DNA of 64,000 nucleotides from Cladocopium goreaui (Eukaryota; Sar; Dinophyceae; Suessiales; Symbiodiniaceae). Under the pieces are notes generated by a model that was given only the letters and a program-made list of their open reading frames with translations, made no database searches and was not told the DNA's origin. The stretch covers positions 7,501 through 71,500 of the forward strand of contig CAMXCT020001747.1 in NCBI GenBank assembly GCA_947184155.2, given 5' to 3'. Numbering within the stretch: the stretch's first letter is position 1; every line of letters begins with the position of its first letter. The position numbers were made by a program, and so were the translations under genes. Positions 29,801 to 38,377 of the stretch are shown here, in pieces.

Positions 29801-32216
29801 GACCATGTTTCGTAAATGTGGATGGATGCCAGCCTGTGTTTTCACCAAGCTCAGTGACCCACAGGAGTATGACATTATCTTTGTGGCATTGCCTCAGGTT
29901 CCAACTGTCACTTTGCAGTTTGTCAGGACTCTCATGACGTCAGCCCTCGCATGCATTGGTATGCCGAAGCCGACCAATGGTGATGATGATGTCTTTACCA
30001 AGGTGAAACTCTGGAATGTCATGGCCTTCAAAGGGAGATTACCGCGCATGTTTCCTATGCAACAATTCCTGGATGTATGGGACCAGGCTTGCACAATTGT
30101 TGGTGAACATCACACAATGAGGTTGGTGAGCCATACAGGTATGGTGAACCCAGATCTGGCCTTGAAACACTTCAGCAGGTGTGGACCGGACGATGTGACA
30201 TGTGCAGTGATTACATTTGTTGGGGCCTTGAGGGGTGGTGGACCTGGAGCTGACAAAATGCCAGCAAACAGTCATGACCTCAACATCCAGCAGAAGAACG
30301 CTATGGCCTCTTTTTTGCTCTCCCAAGGGGCTGACTTGAAGGAATGTGTGGCCTTCATCGATTCCTTGGTGAAAAACGCAGGTGCGAGTGCAATTTCCAG
30401 CATATTAGGCCAAAAAAGGGTCAACAAAAAGTGGGAGGGCATCTCCCAGCTTGCCCAAGCACTGCACATTGAGATGCCGCAGATCGCAAAGAAACTTCAG
30501 CAGGCAAGGTCTAAGGCACAAAAGAAGTTTCAAGCACAAGCACGTAGTCAGCCAGCCAATCTCCCAGTCGAAGCTTTGACAATGGAGAATGGTTTTTTGC
30601 TCAATCAGGATGACACCAACTGCCTTCAGTTACAGAAGATCGCACCCAATGTCTCTGGGGCGGTGCTCATGCGCTATGATGAAGCGAGACAATGGCTGGA
30701 AAGAAGGATTGTCCTATCGCAGGACGAGCTGGTGATCATTGTTGTTGGTGCGTGTGGCCATACTGAATCTGACAAGTGTCACAAAATTCAGCTGCCGGTA
30801 CTGATGAACAACGAGCCATTAATTGTTCAAGGTTGTCTGCATCAACTTGGAGCCAAACATGCAAAGGTCCCTTCGGATGATGAGAACATCATTCCTGAAA
30901 TGGAGACACAAGTCATTTGCTTCACGGCAGTCAAAGACGAAGTTCCAAAGGAAACATGGGATGCCATTCTCCAATCTCCCGTGAAACACATGTTGCGACT
31001 TCTTGGTGAAGAGGTTTCTGACGTGGTTTTTTTATCGCCGCCTTGGGGTAGATCATTCCAGAAAGCTGCAAAAAAAGTGACTCCTGATCTTGCCACGACA
31101 GTGCAGTTCCACTGCAGAGTGCAAAGATGCGACGTCAGAAGCCTTTTGCGGGCTTCTGGAAATGGTGGAATCTACACATGCCCCAAAACAGAGGACAAAC
31201 AAGTGTCTCCGGAGTACATGGTGGTATGGACCAAGTCAAATGCTGTTGATCTTGCTATCAGCTTATCCCAGTGTGAAAATCACTTTGGGTTAGTGAGAAG
31301 CCTTAAGGGTGACAATCCTTCCAAGGGCATTCGTTTTACACGCCATGACTTTCCGGCCGCCTTCACCAAGCTGAGACCTGATGATGAGATTCCAAACATT
31401 GTGTCCCACAACCATTTCTTTCGTGTTGAACCGACGCCTTTAGGAACATCTGCTGAGCAGATTCAGTCATGGATCGATGCCCACGGATGGAAAGCCAAAC
31501 CAGTGCGATCCATCAATGCGTCTACATGGTTGTGTGTGGCTGAGAAGAGATTTGAGGATGTTTTCCCCCAATGGAACAACAAACCTGTCCTGGTGAAATG
31601 GATTCAGCAGAGAAAGGAGAAGCAACCCGTGGTACTTGCAGGAAATGTCCAGAAGTTCTTCCAAGCCCCTTCATCTGAGCCGCAGATGGAGGTTACAAAT
31701 GACACAACAAATCTTCAGTCCGATCCCTGGGGAACGTGGATTAAGAATCATGGTGGCTCAGGCCTTTCGCAATCTTGCAGTGGTGCCAGACCCAGTGTAC
31801 CGCAGCAATTTGCAGCCCAACCGCCCCGCAGGGTTGAAGCGCCGATTGAAGATAAGTTCCAGCGACAGGAAGAGCAGATGCAACTCATTCGTGATGTGAC
31901 GGAGAAAGAAATCCTGTTGTTGAAAGAGAGTGTTCAGACGCTTGAGAGGGCAGTCGAAGAACAGAAATTTGTCATTGATCAAAACATGGAATCCACAGCA
32001 TCGGAGATGAGAGCCATGAAGGCTGACACGACGCTGCAGTTCCAATCGATGGCTGATATCTTCCGTGAAAGCCTGTCCAATGCCATTGCAGCCCATGATG
32101 GAGCCATGAATAACCAATTCAATGAGATCAAAGCTTTGATTGCAGCCTCACCATCTGCTGTGTCTCCGCCGCCTAAGAAGCACAAGAATGGAGCACCCGC
32201 AGATGACTCGCGTTGA
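26877..32216 (+). CDS. retrotransposon ORF1: C5-cytosine methyltransferase fused to ubiquitin-like repeats and coiled coil
   Basis: 1779 aa. The start is the ATG right after an in-frame TGA at 26871. Residues 23-37 are Cys/His-rich (CFCPC ... CEICH). The methyltransferase domain spans about 139-490: motif I CEAFSGGYSGW (141-151, SAM binding), the acidic VAVDQEE after it, motif IV SPPCPPWS with catalytic Cys236, motif VI LMEMV (272-276, usually ENV), motif VIII QHRDRF (313-318), a target-recognition stretch, the motif IX-like GLRFMSIPEI, and motif X GNSISIPHA (474-482). So all core motifs of an active enzyme are present, in order. An ~82-aa module occurs twice (808-889 and 1042-1123), each ending RGGGP and ubiquitin-like in layout. 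The C-terminus has a coiled coil (about 1659-1755) and a basic PPPKKHK, possibly a nuclear signal. Likely role: methylating element or host DNA and binding element RNA. The function of residues 1124-1650 is unknown. Confidence 0.9.
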   Translation: MSFFPTSEKHAFDVAMIYSSRSCFCPCLKRITCEICHRQPTLMSHDYVMVKGEIRRDGPTLQDGFNERYFQSNRCAHDLESLVSVKVTTDQWQQVICKSSMFLVLDGVVTNGIIDVTSRPSGVMACPDARMKMPGEEVVTCEAFSGGYSGWSQAMRRLSELGYPFSHRVAVDQEEVCAETFMRSHGFQHRVGPLSYAWGTEPLPDHLFVVGDMMAHDWKHLFSNIAFDLMVMSPPCPPWSLASLQQGLAKMEGRLTLHAWGLAHILRPRIVLMEMVSGMKSHEDWKVVRDFIRWAGYSIRFARTANLSEVAPQHRDRFIVIATLDQADLFPHLPATWPPMQRQTLESFLNIINIDEPWLSQCKLSEDLLKIYMDPKLLPKSLDKRGHDVKRNRKDVEQYRVKHPHGVFGCIMSNYSYGHLLPDVTLQHAGLFGTILALPTGLRFMSIPEILISQMTCMPCWLPKCHRDCIRMLGNSISIPHALLGLTNALAFLFELSGVEARELMVQVMNKRMTSRNIQWEEKWGGISFTLDDDACQPTLMMHAEQTITLRSPMDVAIAHVERDVNVISALKALLGHSFPNELFLLPGGDLNSRVMLQPQMVVGDNDIQVFASVPSALDIPLKAFSSLEAKAQEIVVLTKWGAYVVRRDHGMTVADVIIVVDHSFGIRCTHLTGSLGERHPEQMICPDAVFAMDTEGAADDLSILDFLDIKVDVEGIRFCGTFNVISDFFEFLHKTALIDVIQSLGWILVVDLQQVVDRCVTTVRLVRRPSALAIVQEELAYCIAIHMFLVKIRTWTSVGAVPTVRCRIKLWHAWVWDSLVDPATTLEKFDEAWNSISGKLQIDKAWRFVINNRCMNPQWPLSSFVQHDEHGDPQLSIFLLLGVRGGGPVRLMTNQQAMHSDNFQNMAHLEALNFESALTVALRMMLGSDAEHSRFDISDFLEIDSSIRDGQFTMKGDTQILHRFLVMMHETGMETMFRKCGWMPACVFTKLSDPQEYDIIFVALPQVPTVTLQFVRTLMTSALACIGMPKPTNGDDDVFTKVKLWNVMAFKGRLPRMFPMQQFLDVWDQACTIVGEHHTMRLVSHTGMVNPDLALKHFSRCGPDDVTCAVITFVGALRGGGPGADKMPANSHDLNIQQKNAMASFLLSQGADLKECVAFIDSLVKNAGASAISSILGQKRVNKKWEGISQLAQALHIEMPQIAKKLQQARSKAQKKFQAQARSQPANLPVEALTMENGFLLNQDDTNCLQLQKIAPNVSGAVLMRYDEARQWLERRIVLSQDELVIIVVGACGHTESDKCHKIQLPVLMNNEPLIVQGCLHQLGAKHAKVPSDDENIIPEMETQVICFTAVKDEVPKETWDAILQSPVKHMLRLLGEEVSDVVFLSPPWGRSFQKAAKKVTPDLATTVQFHCRVQRCDVRSLLRASGNGGIYTCPKTEDKQVSPEYMVVWTKSNAVDLAISLSQCENHFGLVRSLKGDNPSKGIRFTRHDFPAAFTKLRPDDEIPNIVSHNHFFRVEPTPLGTSAEQIQSWIDAHGWKAKPVRSINASTWLCVAEKRFEDVFPQWNNKPVLVKWIQQRKEKQPVVLAGNVQKFFQAPSSEPQMEVTNDTTNLQSDPWGTWIKNHGGSGLSQSCSGARPSVPQQFAAQPPRRVEAPIEDKFQRQEEQMQLIRDVTEKEILLLKESVQTLERAVEEQKFVIDQNMESTASEMRAMKADTTLQFQSMADIFRESLSNAIAAHDGAMNNQFNEIKALIAASPSAVSPPPKKHKNGAPADDSR
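29298..29543 (+). other. ORF1 ubiquitin-like repeat 1 (residues 808-889)
   Basis: RIKLW ... TTLEKFDEAWNS ... WRFVINN ... NPQWPLSSF ... LSIFLLLGVRGGGP. The strand-helix-strand spacing and the RGG end follow the ubiquitin layout. Aligns with residues 1042-1123. Inference by eye. Confidence 0.55.
30000..30245 (+). other. ORF1 ubiquitin-like repeat 2 (residues 1042-1123)
   Basis: KVKLW ... QQFLDVWDQ ... MRLVSH ... NPDLALKHF ... CAVITFVGALRGGGP. Shares (R/K)(I/V)KLW, the AW/VW helix residue, NP, the following F and the RGGGP end with repeat 1. Confidence 0.55.
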
Positions 32217-32370
32217 CTAGCCATCTTTCATGTGAGTTCAGCCGAGACCCAAACAGATTTGCCCAAGGAAAAAACCATTCTAATTCAGCTTGCACTACAT
32301 TGCAACATTCGTTTTGCATTGCGCAATTTTTTGCATTTGCCGCCTCTTTGCACAGCATTTCTGTCTCACC
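32217..32370 (+). other. ORF1-ORF2 spacer of the retrotransposon
   Basis: 154 bp. An in-frame non-ATG extension of ORF2 exists from 32290 (TTG), but the ATG at 32371 is the better start. How ORF2 is translated (re-initiation or a separate message) is not shown. Confidence 0.6.
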
Positions 32371-33642
32371 ATGAAGCAATTGTGGCTTGCTAGCTTTTTC
32401 AAGCTGGATGGCTACCCATCCGTCCCTGGACCTAGTAGATTCCTGCCGCTCACGTTGTTGCATTGGCCGTGGTTTCTTTGTTGCCTCATGAATCAGTTTG
32501 CTTGGTATTTTGGTTTAGCTGTGGGCGAAGCCAGTAATCCGGGCCCAGACATGTCCACTTTGAGACTAGCTGTCGTGAATCCAACCGCAGTCTATGGAAA
32601 AATTGACCAAATCCTGGCATTGGATGCAGACGTCGTTGCAGTTTCGGAGACTAGCGCCACCAGTGTTGTTCAGAAGGATTGCACGAAGATTTTGAGTAAA
32701 AATGGTTTCAAAACTTTTTGGAGTAGGCCTGTTGCTGCGAAGAAATCCACTCTTGACTTGCGTCCATCTTACAGAGGGGAAGCAGTAGGTTCTGCCATTT
32801 TTTCCAGATTGCCTAGCCGATCGACCAGGGGAAATATTCATGAATCTCTTTGGGAAACACAGAGATTTTCCACTTGTGTCCTGAGACTTGGTAAAATGGA
32901 GGTGCTAATGATTTCTCTTTATGGCTTCGCCAATCGACATAAGGAGGGAATCAGACCCAACGATGTTTTAATAGCCAGTATTATCCCAGTGGTATCTCAG
33001 ATTGGGTTACCTTACATAGTTGCGGGAGATTTCAACGAACCTCTTTCGAAACTCCCTGCTTATAATTTTTTTGAGGACCAAGGTGCAGTAGAGGCCTTTC
33101 ATTGGTTTAGGACTAGATTCCAGAAAGATCTTCCCCCGACATGTTGTGGATCCACAAGAAACGATACGATGTTCATGCACCCCAAAGTTGCTGACCTTCT
33201 ACATGACATGAAGGTCCCAGATGAACACAAATTTGATGTCCACACACCGCTGCTGGTTGACTTCAAATTACAGTGTGCTTCTGAGAAACAGACTTTATGG
33301 CGTTGTCCGAAATCATGGGCCAGCTTTTCACCCCCGATGGATGGGATTGATAAGCACTATCACCCCCTGTCTTTTGATGCCTTGTTTAGACCCGATGGTG
33401 AAAACGAAGTTGGACAGGTTGAGCATGCTTTCCACATGTGGTCAAGAAATGTTGAAAATGCTGTTGACTTGGCCCTACAGGAAGCACATCGCATTGACCC
33501 GGTGAAGTATCCTCAAAAGTGTTTGCACCAGTCTTTCAAAGGTAGATGTGGAGTTAAAAGATTTCGCAACACTGAGCACAAGACATCTGTCAAATCTGAT
33601 CGCCATGGTGGATTACTCCGTCGGATGAGGTTTTTCATCTGA
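32371..33642 (+). CDS. retrotransposon ORF2, part 1: 2A-like NPGP and APE endonuclease
   Basis: Starts MKQLWLASFF. A hydrophobic stretch (LLHWPWFLCCLMNQFAWYF) leads into VGEASNPGP (NPGP at 32536-32547), which resembles the 2A ribosome-skipping motif but lacks its D-x-E spacing. The AP-endonuclease fold follows: SET with the metal-binding Glu (32647), GDFN (33025-33036) and DVHTPLL in the place of the usual SDHxP. This enzyme nicks target DNA for target-primed reverse transcription. The frame ends at 33642, but the protein continues in frame 3, so a one-base loss (or two-base gain) near 33600-33640 breaks the ORF. Confidence 0.85.
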   Translation: MKQLWLASFFKLDGYPSVPGPSRFLPLTLLHWPWFLCCLMNQFAWYFGLAVGEASNPGPDMSTLRLAVVNPTAVYGKIDQILALDADVVAVSETSATSVVQKDCTKILSKNGFKTFWSRPVAAKKSTLDLRPSYRGEAVGSAIFSRLPSRSTRGNIHESLWETQRFSTCVLRLGKMEVLMISLYGFANRHKEGIRPNDVLIASIIPVVSQIGLPYIVAGDFNEPLSKLPAYNFFEDQGAVEAFHWFRTRFQKDLPPTCCGSTRNDTMFMHPKVADLLHDMKVPDEHKFDVHTPLLVDFKLQCASEKQTLWRCPKSWASFSPPMDGIDKHYHPLSFDALFRPDGENEVGQVEHAFHMWSRNVENAVDLALQEAHRIDPVKYPQKCLHQSFKGRCGVKRFRNTEHKTSVKSDRHGGLLRRMRFFI

Positions 33643-34781
33643 ATACCAGACTTAAGGTCAGACAGACACGCAGGATCAAATCGTTGATCAGACGCCTGAA
33701 GAGCTTGCCTTTGAACCCACAAGGTGATGTGACATGTGTTCGAACTCTTGAGGATGCCAAGGTTGAATGGAATACCATCCTGAAAGCCAAGGGTTATGGT
33801 ACGTCTTGGTGGAAATGGATTCTTTCGTTTGAAGCAATGCCATGTGTTTCTTTGGAACTCCCTGAGATGAGTGATCTTCTCATGGCTGACCAGATCACGG
33901 AGCATGATTGCCTACATGCCTGCAGAGCTGAAGCAAAAGCAAGATCGGATCGATTCAAATGTCGTTTAACGATTGATCAGAAAGATGATTTTTGCAAGAC
34001 TTCCTACAAGCTCGTTAGAGCCAAACAAGCAGAAACCCTCTCCGAGGTGCCTGTGCAATGGAATACCCATGCAAAGCTTATGAGATCCAGGGTTGGGAAA
34101 ACTGCAATTTTATTGGAAACCGATAAAGTGATCCCCAAGCATGCACAGCTGAAATTTGGAGATGCCGACTTGGAATTTCTTGGACAGGATGGTAAAAAAG
34201 TCTTCTTTCGCCATCTGACTGGAACCCTTCCTTCGTGTGGGAACCTGTCTGTTGCCTTTACTGCCATCACTTCACAAGAGATTGCAAATGAGTTTGCGGA
34301 TTTCTGGTCACCCATGTGGCTTCGAGACAAGCGCACAGAACAGTTTGAAGATGAAACCTGGCAGCCCTTTCTTGATGTGCTCTCCAATGCCAACTTGCCA
34401 GTGATACCAGAGATTTCTTACCCATTTGATGACGTTGACATGTGGTGGAAGCTTCTCCGCAGTCTGCCTTCGGCCAAAGCTGTTGGCCCTTGTGGATGGT
34501 CAAATGATGAACTAAAATGTCTCCCGAAGGCCTGCATTCGTGATTTAGCAAAGATCTTTAGTGCTGTCTCTGCGACTGGTTTCAGTAGTGGTATGATGAT
34601 GGCCAAGACTGTTTTGCTTTCTAAGGTGCCCTTGCCTATGTCAATGCACCATGCAAGACCCATTACCATTTTGAGTTGCCTGTACAGATTGTATGGGAAA
34701 TTCATTTTCAAAGTCACGGCCCAGCAATGGAAAATTTTTTTCCTTATGAAGTCTCCGGTGGGTTACCTGGCCGTGGGGTGA
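33600..34781 (+). pseudogene. retrotransposon ORF2, part 2: linker and RT fingers, frameshifted at both ends
   Basis: Frame 3. After the first frameshift it reads ITPSDEVFHLNTRLKVRQTR and continues through a basic linker. The RT start follows: the KAVGPCGWSNDELK region, LLSKVPLPMSMHHARPITIL (34619-34678) and the fingers region SCLYRLYGKFIFKVTAQQWK. The frame is lost at the A4T7 run (34731-34741). The same protein resumes in frame 2, so this is one gene broken twice rather than separate genes. Confidence 0.8.
34735..34741 (+). promoter_or_regulatory. T7 frameshift site / possible -1 slippery heptamer
   Basis: In the incoming frame the codons read ATT TTT TTC, so T TTT TTC has the X XXY YYZ phase of a -1 slip. 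A -1 shift here yields WKIFFPYEVSGG and restores the RT. A plain one-base deletion in the run explains it equally well. Confidence 0.4.
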
Positions 34782-37700
34782 AAGAACTGGCGTTTTTACA
34801 AAAAAGAAATATTGAAAAAGCCCTCATGTCTGGTTCCAGCCTGGGTGGTTTTTCTCTTGATTTGATCAAAGCCTACAATACCTTCGGCAGATTTCCGATT
34901 GGGTGCGTCATGATCCGCCTTGGCATGCCGGCTCCATTGGTACATGCCTGGATCAGAAGTCTTGATGTTATGATGAGGTACCCGACCATTCAGGGCTGTG
35001 TCTCCTTTGGTATCGCATCCACGACTGGAGTTCCCGAGGGTTGCAGCATTAGTGTGCTGTCAATGCTTGCCACATCGTGTATGTACCATGCATGGCTCAA
35101 AACTGAGTTTGTCCGACCTTTTGCCTATGCAGACAATTGGAGTTGGATGTCCTCTCGACAAAGATGTCACTTTGCTGCCTACCAACAGGTCCTGAGGTTG
35201 ACTAGTGTGATGAGGCTGTCCATCGATCACTCCAAGAGTTGGCATTGGGGCACCAAAAAAGACTTTCGTGAAGCCTTTGAAAATTGTGCCCTTTTTCATC
35301 CAACGGCTGATGTTCCTGTCATAGTGAAATCTTCGGTCAAAGATCTTGGAGAAAAAGTCAGTTATGACAAGAGTGTCTCTTTGGGTTTCATAAAAGAAAA
35401 GATCGATGAAGCAGTGACCAGAATGCACAGACTGGAATGGCTACCTGCCACTATGCAGGTTAAGGCTAGGATGTTACAATCCTGTGTTTGGCCCTTAGCC
35501 CTGTATAGCTCTGACACGACTTACATTGGCATGCAGCACTACACGGCCTTGAGGCGTGCTGCTCTCACTTGCCTCGTAGGTAAATGGCATAATGCCTCTC
35601 CTGTCGTTGCCTGTACCTTCCTTTCAAAACATCTCTGTGACCCGTTTCTTCATACGGTATTGCAATGCCTGAGAATTGTAAGAAGGTTAGCCTCTGTCAG
35701 ACCCGAATTGGCGAGTGAAACAGTTGCTGACGCTTTAGAGTGGGAAGGATCACGTCCTTTTGGTCCTGCAACTGCCTTGAGACAATACCTCAAACAGCTT
35801 GGTTGGAATTTGCAACTTGATGGAACTGTCACTGGACCTGATCATTTGCAATTCAACGTTTTTATTGATTCCTGCAGGAGAATCACGAAACTTGCCAAGC
35901 TTATGTGGTCCCACCACATTCTGAACATGATGGATAGGAAAGGGGTTGGTGACTTTCTACCGGATGTTGCGTTGTTCCATTCTGTGTTTCAGAAATTACC
36001 TCAAGAGAAACAGCAAATCCTGAAACTGAATGTGGTTGGAGCTTTCCAGACTGCGGCACTGAAAGCCAAGTGGGATGAAGACGCAGTCGATGAATGTGAG
36101 CTGTGTGGCGCTTCTGACACTAGGGAACACCGGTTACTCGAATGTGCCCCCTTACAGGCTATCCGCGATAATGCACAAGAAGCTTGCAGGACGTTGCACA
36201 ACGTTCGGAAAGAGTGGATTTTTCTGCCAATTCCACGCTGTCATGATGAACTTACTGTTTTTCGCGCATTTGTGAATTCGGTCAAAGCACCGGAAGTGAT
36301 TCCTCCGAGAAACTGTGACATCCCGCACATGAGATTTTTCACGGATGGTGGTGCGAAATATCCACGACATTGGAATGCTCGTATTGCTACTTGGGCAGTC
36401 GTGCAGGATGTCTCATTGAATGAATCACAAATCAAACAAGCAGCTGATTTCCTATTCCTGATTCCCCCGCAGTTTCCGATGTTTCATGTCACGGCAGTCG
36501 GAATTGTTCCTGGTGAACAGACAGTGGCGAGAGCAGAACTTTTTGCGATTTTGCATGCGGCAAAGCAGGTCAACTTGTGTGAACCAATACCAAAGGTGGA
36601 GTTTGTCACCGATGCATCCTATGTTTGCAAAGTCATTCGGATCATTGAACTTGATATCTTCAGACATGTATTGCACAGGTTTTCCAATGGTGATCTCATC
36701 CAGGAACTTGCTGAAGTGTGGCATGCTGACAGATTTGTAATTACGAAGGTCAAAAGTCATCGAGCGCTTGAATCAGCTAAAGATGTGCTTGACCTTTGGT
36801 ACATTGCAGGTAACATGTGTGCAGACGCTGCTGCTGGATTAGCCTATGAGGCTATACCCTCCGAAGTGCGTAAGCTGGCAGACAAGATTGTGCTTCACGT
36901 TGATGAGGAGAGGAAAATGCTGGATGACCATTTGAATTTTTTGGCAGATTTCAATAAAGCGAGATGTCTCCTCCTTGAGGAAAAAAAGAAAGATTCCATT
37001 CAACATTCTTTGATCAGACCAAGAGCTGTGAGAATGGGAAATGAAGGCCTCTTCAATGGACTCTTAATGGGTGCTGAAGCATGTGAGGCCTTGATGAAAT
37101 TTGCACAGGAGTCGTATGTACCTCTACCGCTGTTTGACGTTGATGATGATGCTTTGCACGCTTGTCTACAGGGGGCAAACATTGCGAAAGCGTTGTTATT
37201 ATGGGGGAGGTTACTACGTTGGCCAGCTGAACTACAATCTGACTATGACATGAGGACGACAGGTGATTGGGGAGTTTCGTGGTTGGAACTTCTTTTTTCG
37301 TTCTTTCTGACAACGGGATTTCGTTGTCCAATCAAGTTGGAAGGGGCAGGTGCTCAGTCCAAATACATTGATTACGATGATCCTAAGGCCTTGTTGCTGC
37401 CTGACAACAAAAGATCCGTTTCACTGCAAATCCTGTGCTTCCGCAACTTGTGGCAAAACGTCACGACATTAGTGCAGAATGACATTCTACCCAAATTCAA
37501 ATCCTACAAGTGCTTTTCGATTTCTCGGCTTGGCTTTAAGAGCCCGGTGGCAGGAATCCCTTGCAGACCTATCCTTCCGAACCAAGAAATGACGATGAAA
37601 CTGGTGTGGGCTTACATCCAACAACTCAACGGATCAGTTGCCCTCTACAAGCCCTTATGTTCCAAAAACCTTAATATCCTTTGCCATTTCGAACCTATCA

Positions 37701-37783
37701 CTGAGTTGGAGCCACGTGAACGCTGGGCAAGAAATCAGGCTTACATGAAACGTTTGAGACGACTTGGACAAGGTGGCGGTTAA
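34735..37783 (+). pseudogene. retrotransposon ORF2, part 3: RT palm, zinc finger, RNase H
   Basis: Frame 2 from the T7 run to the TAA at 37781. RT motif A GFSLDLIKAYNT (Asp at 34859), motif B TTGVPEGCSISV, motif C YADN (35126-35137; the second Asp of the usual YADD is Asn), and VKDLGEKVS after it. A CCHC-type finger CELCGASDTREHRLLEC lies at 36095-36145. RNase H follows: FTDGG (Asp at 36344), RAELFAIL, FVTDAS and GNMCADAA supply the D-E-D-D set. The last ~300 residues have no recognised domain. RNase H plus APE places it near the I/Tad-like LINE groups. Confidence 0.85.
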
Positions 37784-37897
37784 TTAGTAATTCTCCGTGT
37801 GCATGTTTGTCATTTAGGGATTTCTCACCATTTGGCTCCGTCGCTCCCGCTACCAATGCCTGGGACGATTGAGTGTAGTTGACTCTACGTGGCGCGC
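37784..37897 (+). other. retrotransposon 3' untranslated end
   Basis: 114 bp after the ORF2 stop, ending TACGTGGCGCGC directly at the duplication. There is no poly(A) or short tandem tail, so priming probably relies on a 3' structure. A weak GTAG...CTAC hairpin is visible near 37875. Confidence 0.6.
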
Positions 37898-37911
37898 GTC
37901 AAAGCTTGGGT
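37898..37911. repeat. target-site duplication, right copy
   Basis: GTCAAAGCTTGGGT; see 26790-26803. Confidence 0.9.
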
Positions 37912-37920
37912 TATAAGTTA

Positions 37921-38024
37921 TACCCTCTGGTAATTTAACATAGCTATGGAAAATCACCATTTATAGTGGATTTTCCCATTAAAAATTGTGATTGTCCATA
38001 GCTATGTTAAATTACCAGAGGGTA
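37921..38024. mobile_element. F1 MITE-like inverted repeat, canonical copy
   Basis: TACCCTCTGGTAATTTAACATAGCTATGG ... CCATAGCTATGTTAAATTACCAGAGGGTA; nearly a perfect palindrome. Confidence 0.9.
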
Positions 38025-38262
38025 AATGTTGTATTCATGGTCAATTAGTGACTTGGGTTATATTGTAATTGTAATATAAGTCAACTATAATAACCCAAGT
38101 CAATATAACTAATATAACCCAAGTCAATTATAATAAGTTATCCATAAATAGTATATGAATGTATATTGTAATTTCCCGGATGGCCAATCCATTGCTGGAT
38201 TTATGCAGCCTGGATTAGTTTGTTTGGTTCATGGGATGATAACTGGAGGTGAATTCAGCACT

Positions 38263-38377
38263 TACCATCTGGTTATTCAACGGTTTGCCATGGAAAGATC
38301 CACCATTTTTAAGTTCGGTAAACCATCGATTTCTATGGGACATCTATGCCATGGATATGTTAAATAACCAGAGGGTA
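38263..38377. mobile_element. F1 MITE-like inverted repeat
   Basis: TACCATCTGGTTATTCAACGG ... GGATATGTTAAATAACCAGAGGGTA. Confidence 0.8.

Larger units (their letters stand above)
26804..37897 (+). mobile_element. LINE-type retrotransposon carrying a DNA methyltransferase (about 11.1 kb)
   Basis: A complete-looking non-LTR element between 14-bp duplications. It comprises a 73-bp leader, ORF1 (methyltransferase, ubiquitin-like repeats, coiled coil), a 154-bp spacer, ORF2 (APE endonuclease, RT, zinc finger, RNase H), and a 114-bp 3' end without a poly(A) tail. The long duplication and the intact 5.3 kb ORF1 argue for a recent, full-length insertion. The two ORF2 frameshifts argue that this copy cannot make an unbroken ORF2 unless recoding occurs. 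Cytosine methyltransferases inside retrotransposons are known from dinoflagellates and charophyte algae, and this looks like one of that dinoflagellate group. It lies between two halves of a likely JmjC gene and 9 bp before an F1 element. Confidence 0.9.

Noticed and set aside
31035..31046. SPPW in ORF1, like motif IV of N6-adenine methyltransferases
   Set aside because: No SAM-binding motif I is recognisable around it, and the ORF already has a complete C5-type domain.
27014..37331. Numerous 60-150 codon frames antisense to or shifted from the retrotransposon ORFs
   Set aside because: Shadows of ORF1 and ORF2 in other frames; none has family motifs.
37921..38024. F1 hairpins as transcription terminators
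   Set aside because: They are a dispersed family with >20 copies, mostly inside introns, so an element origin explains them better.
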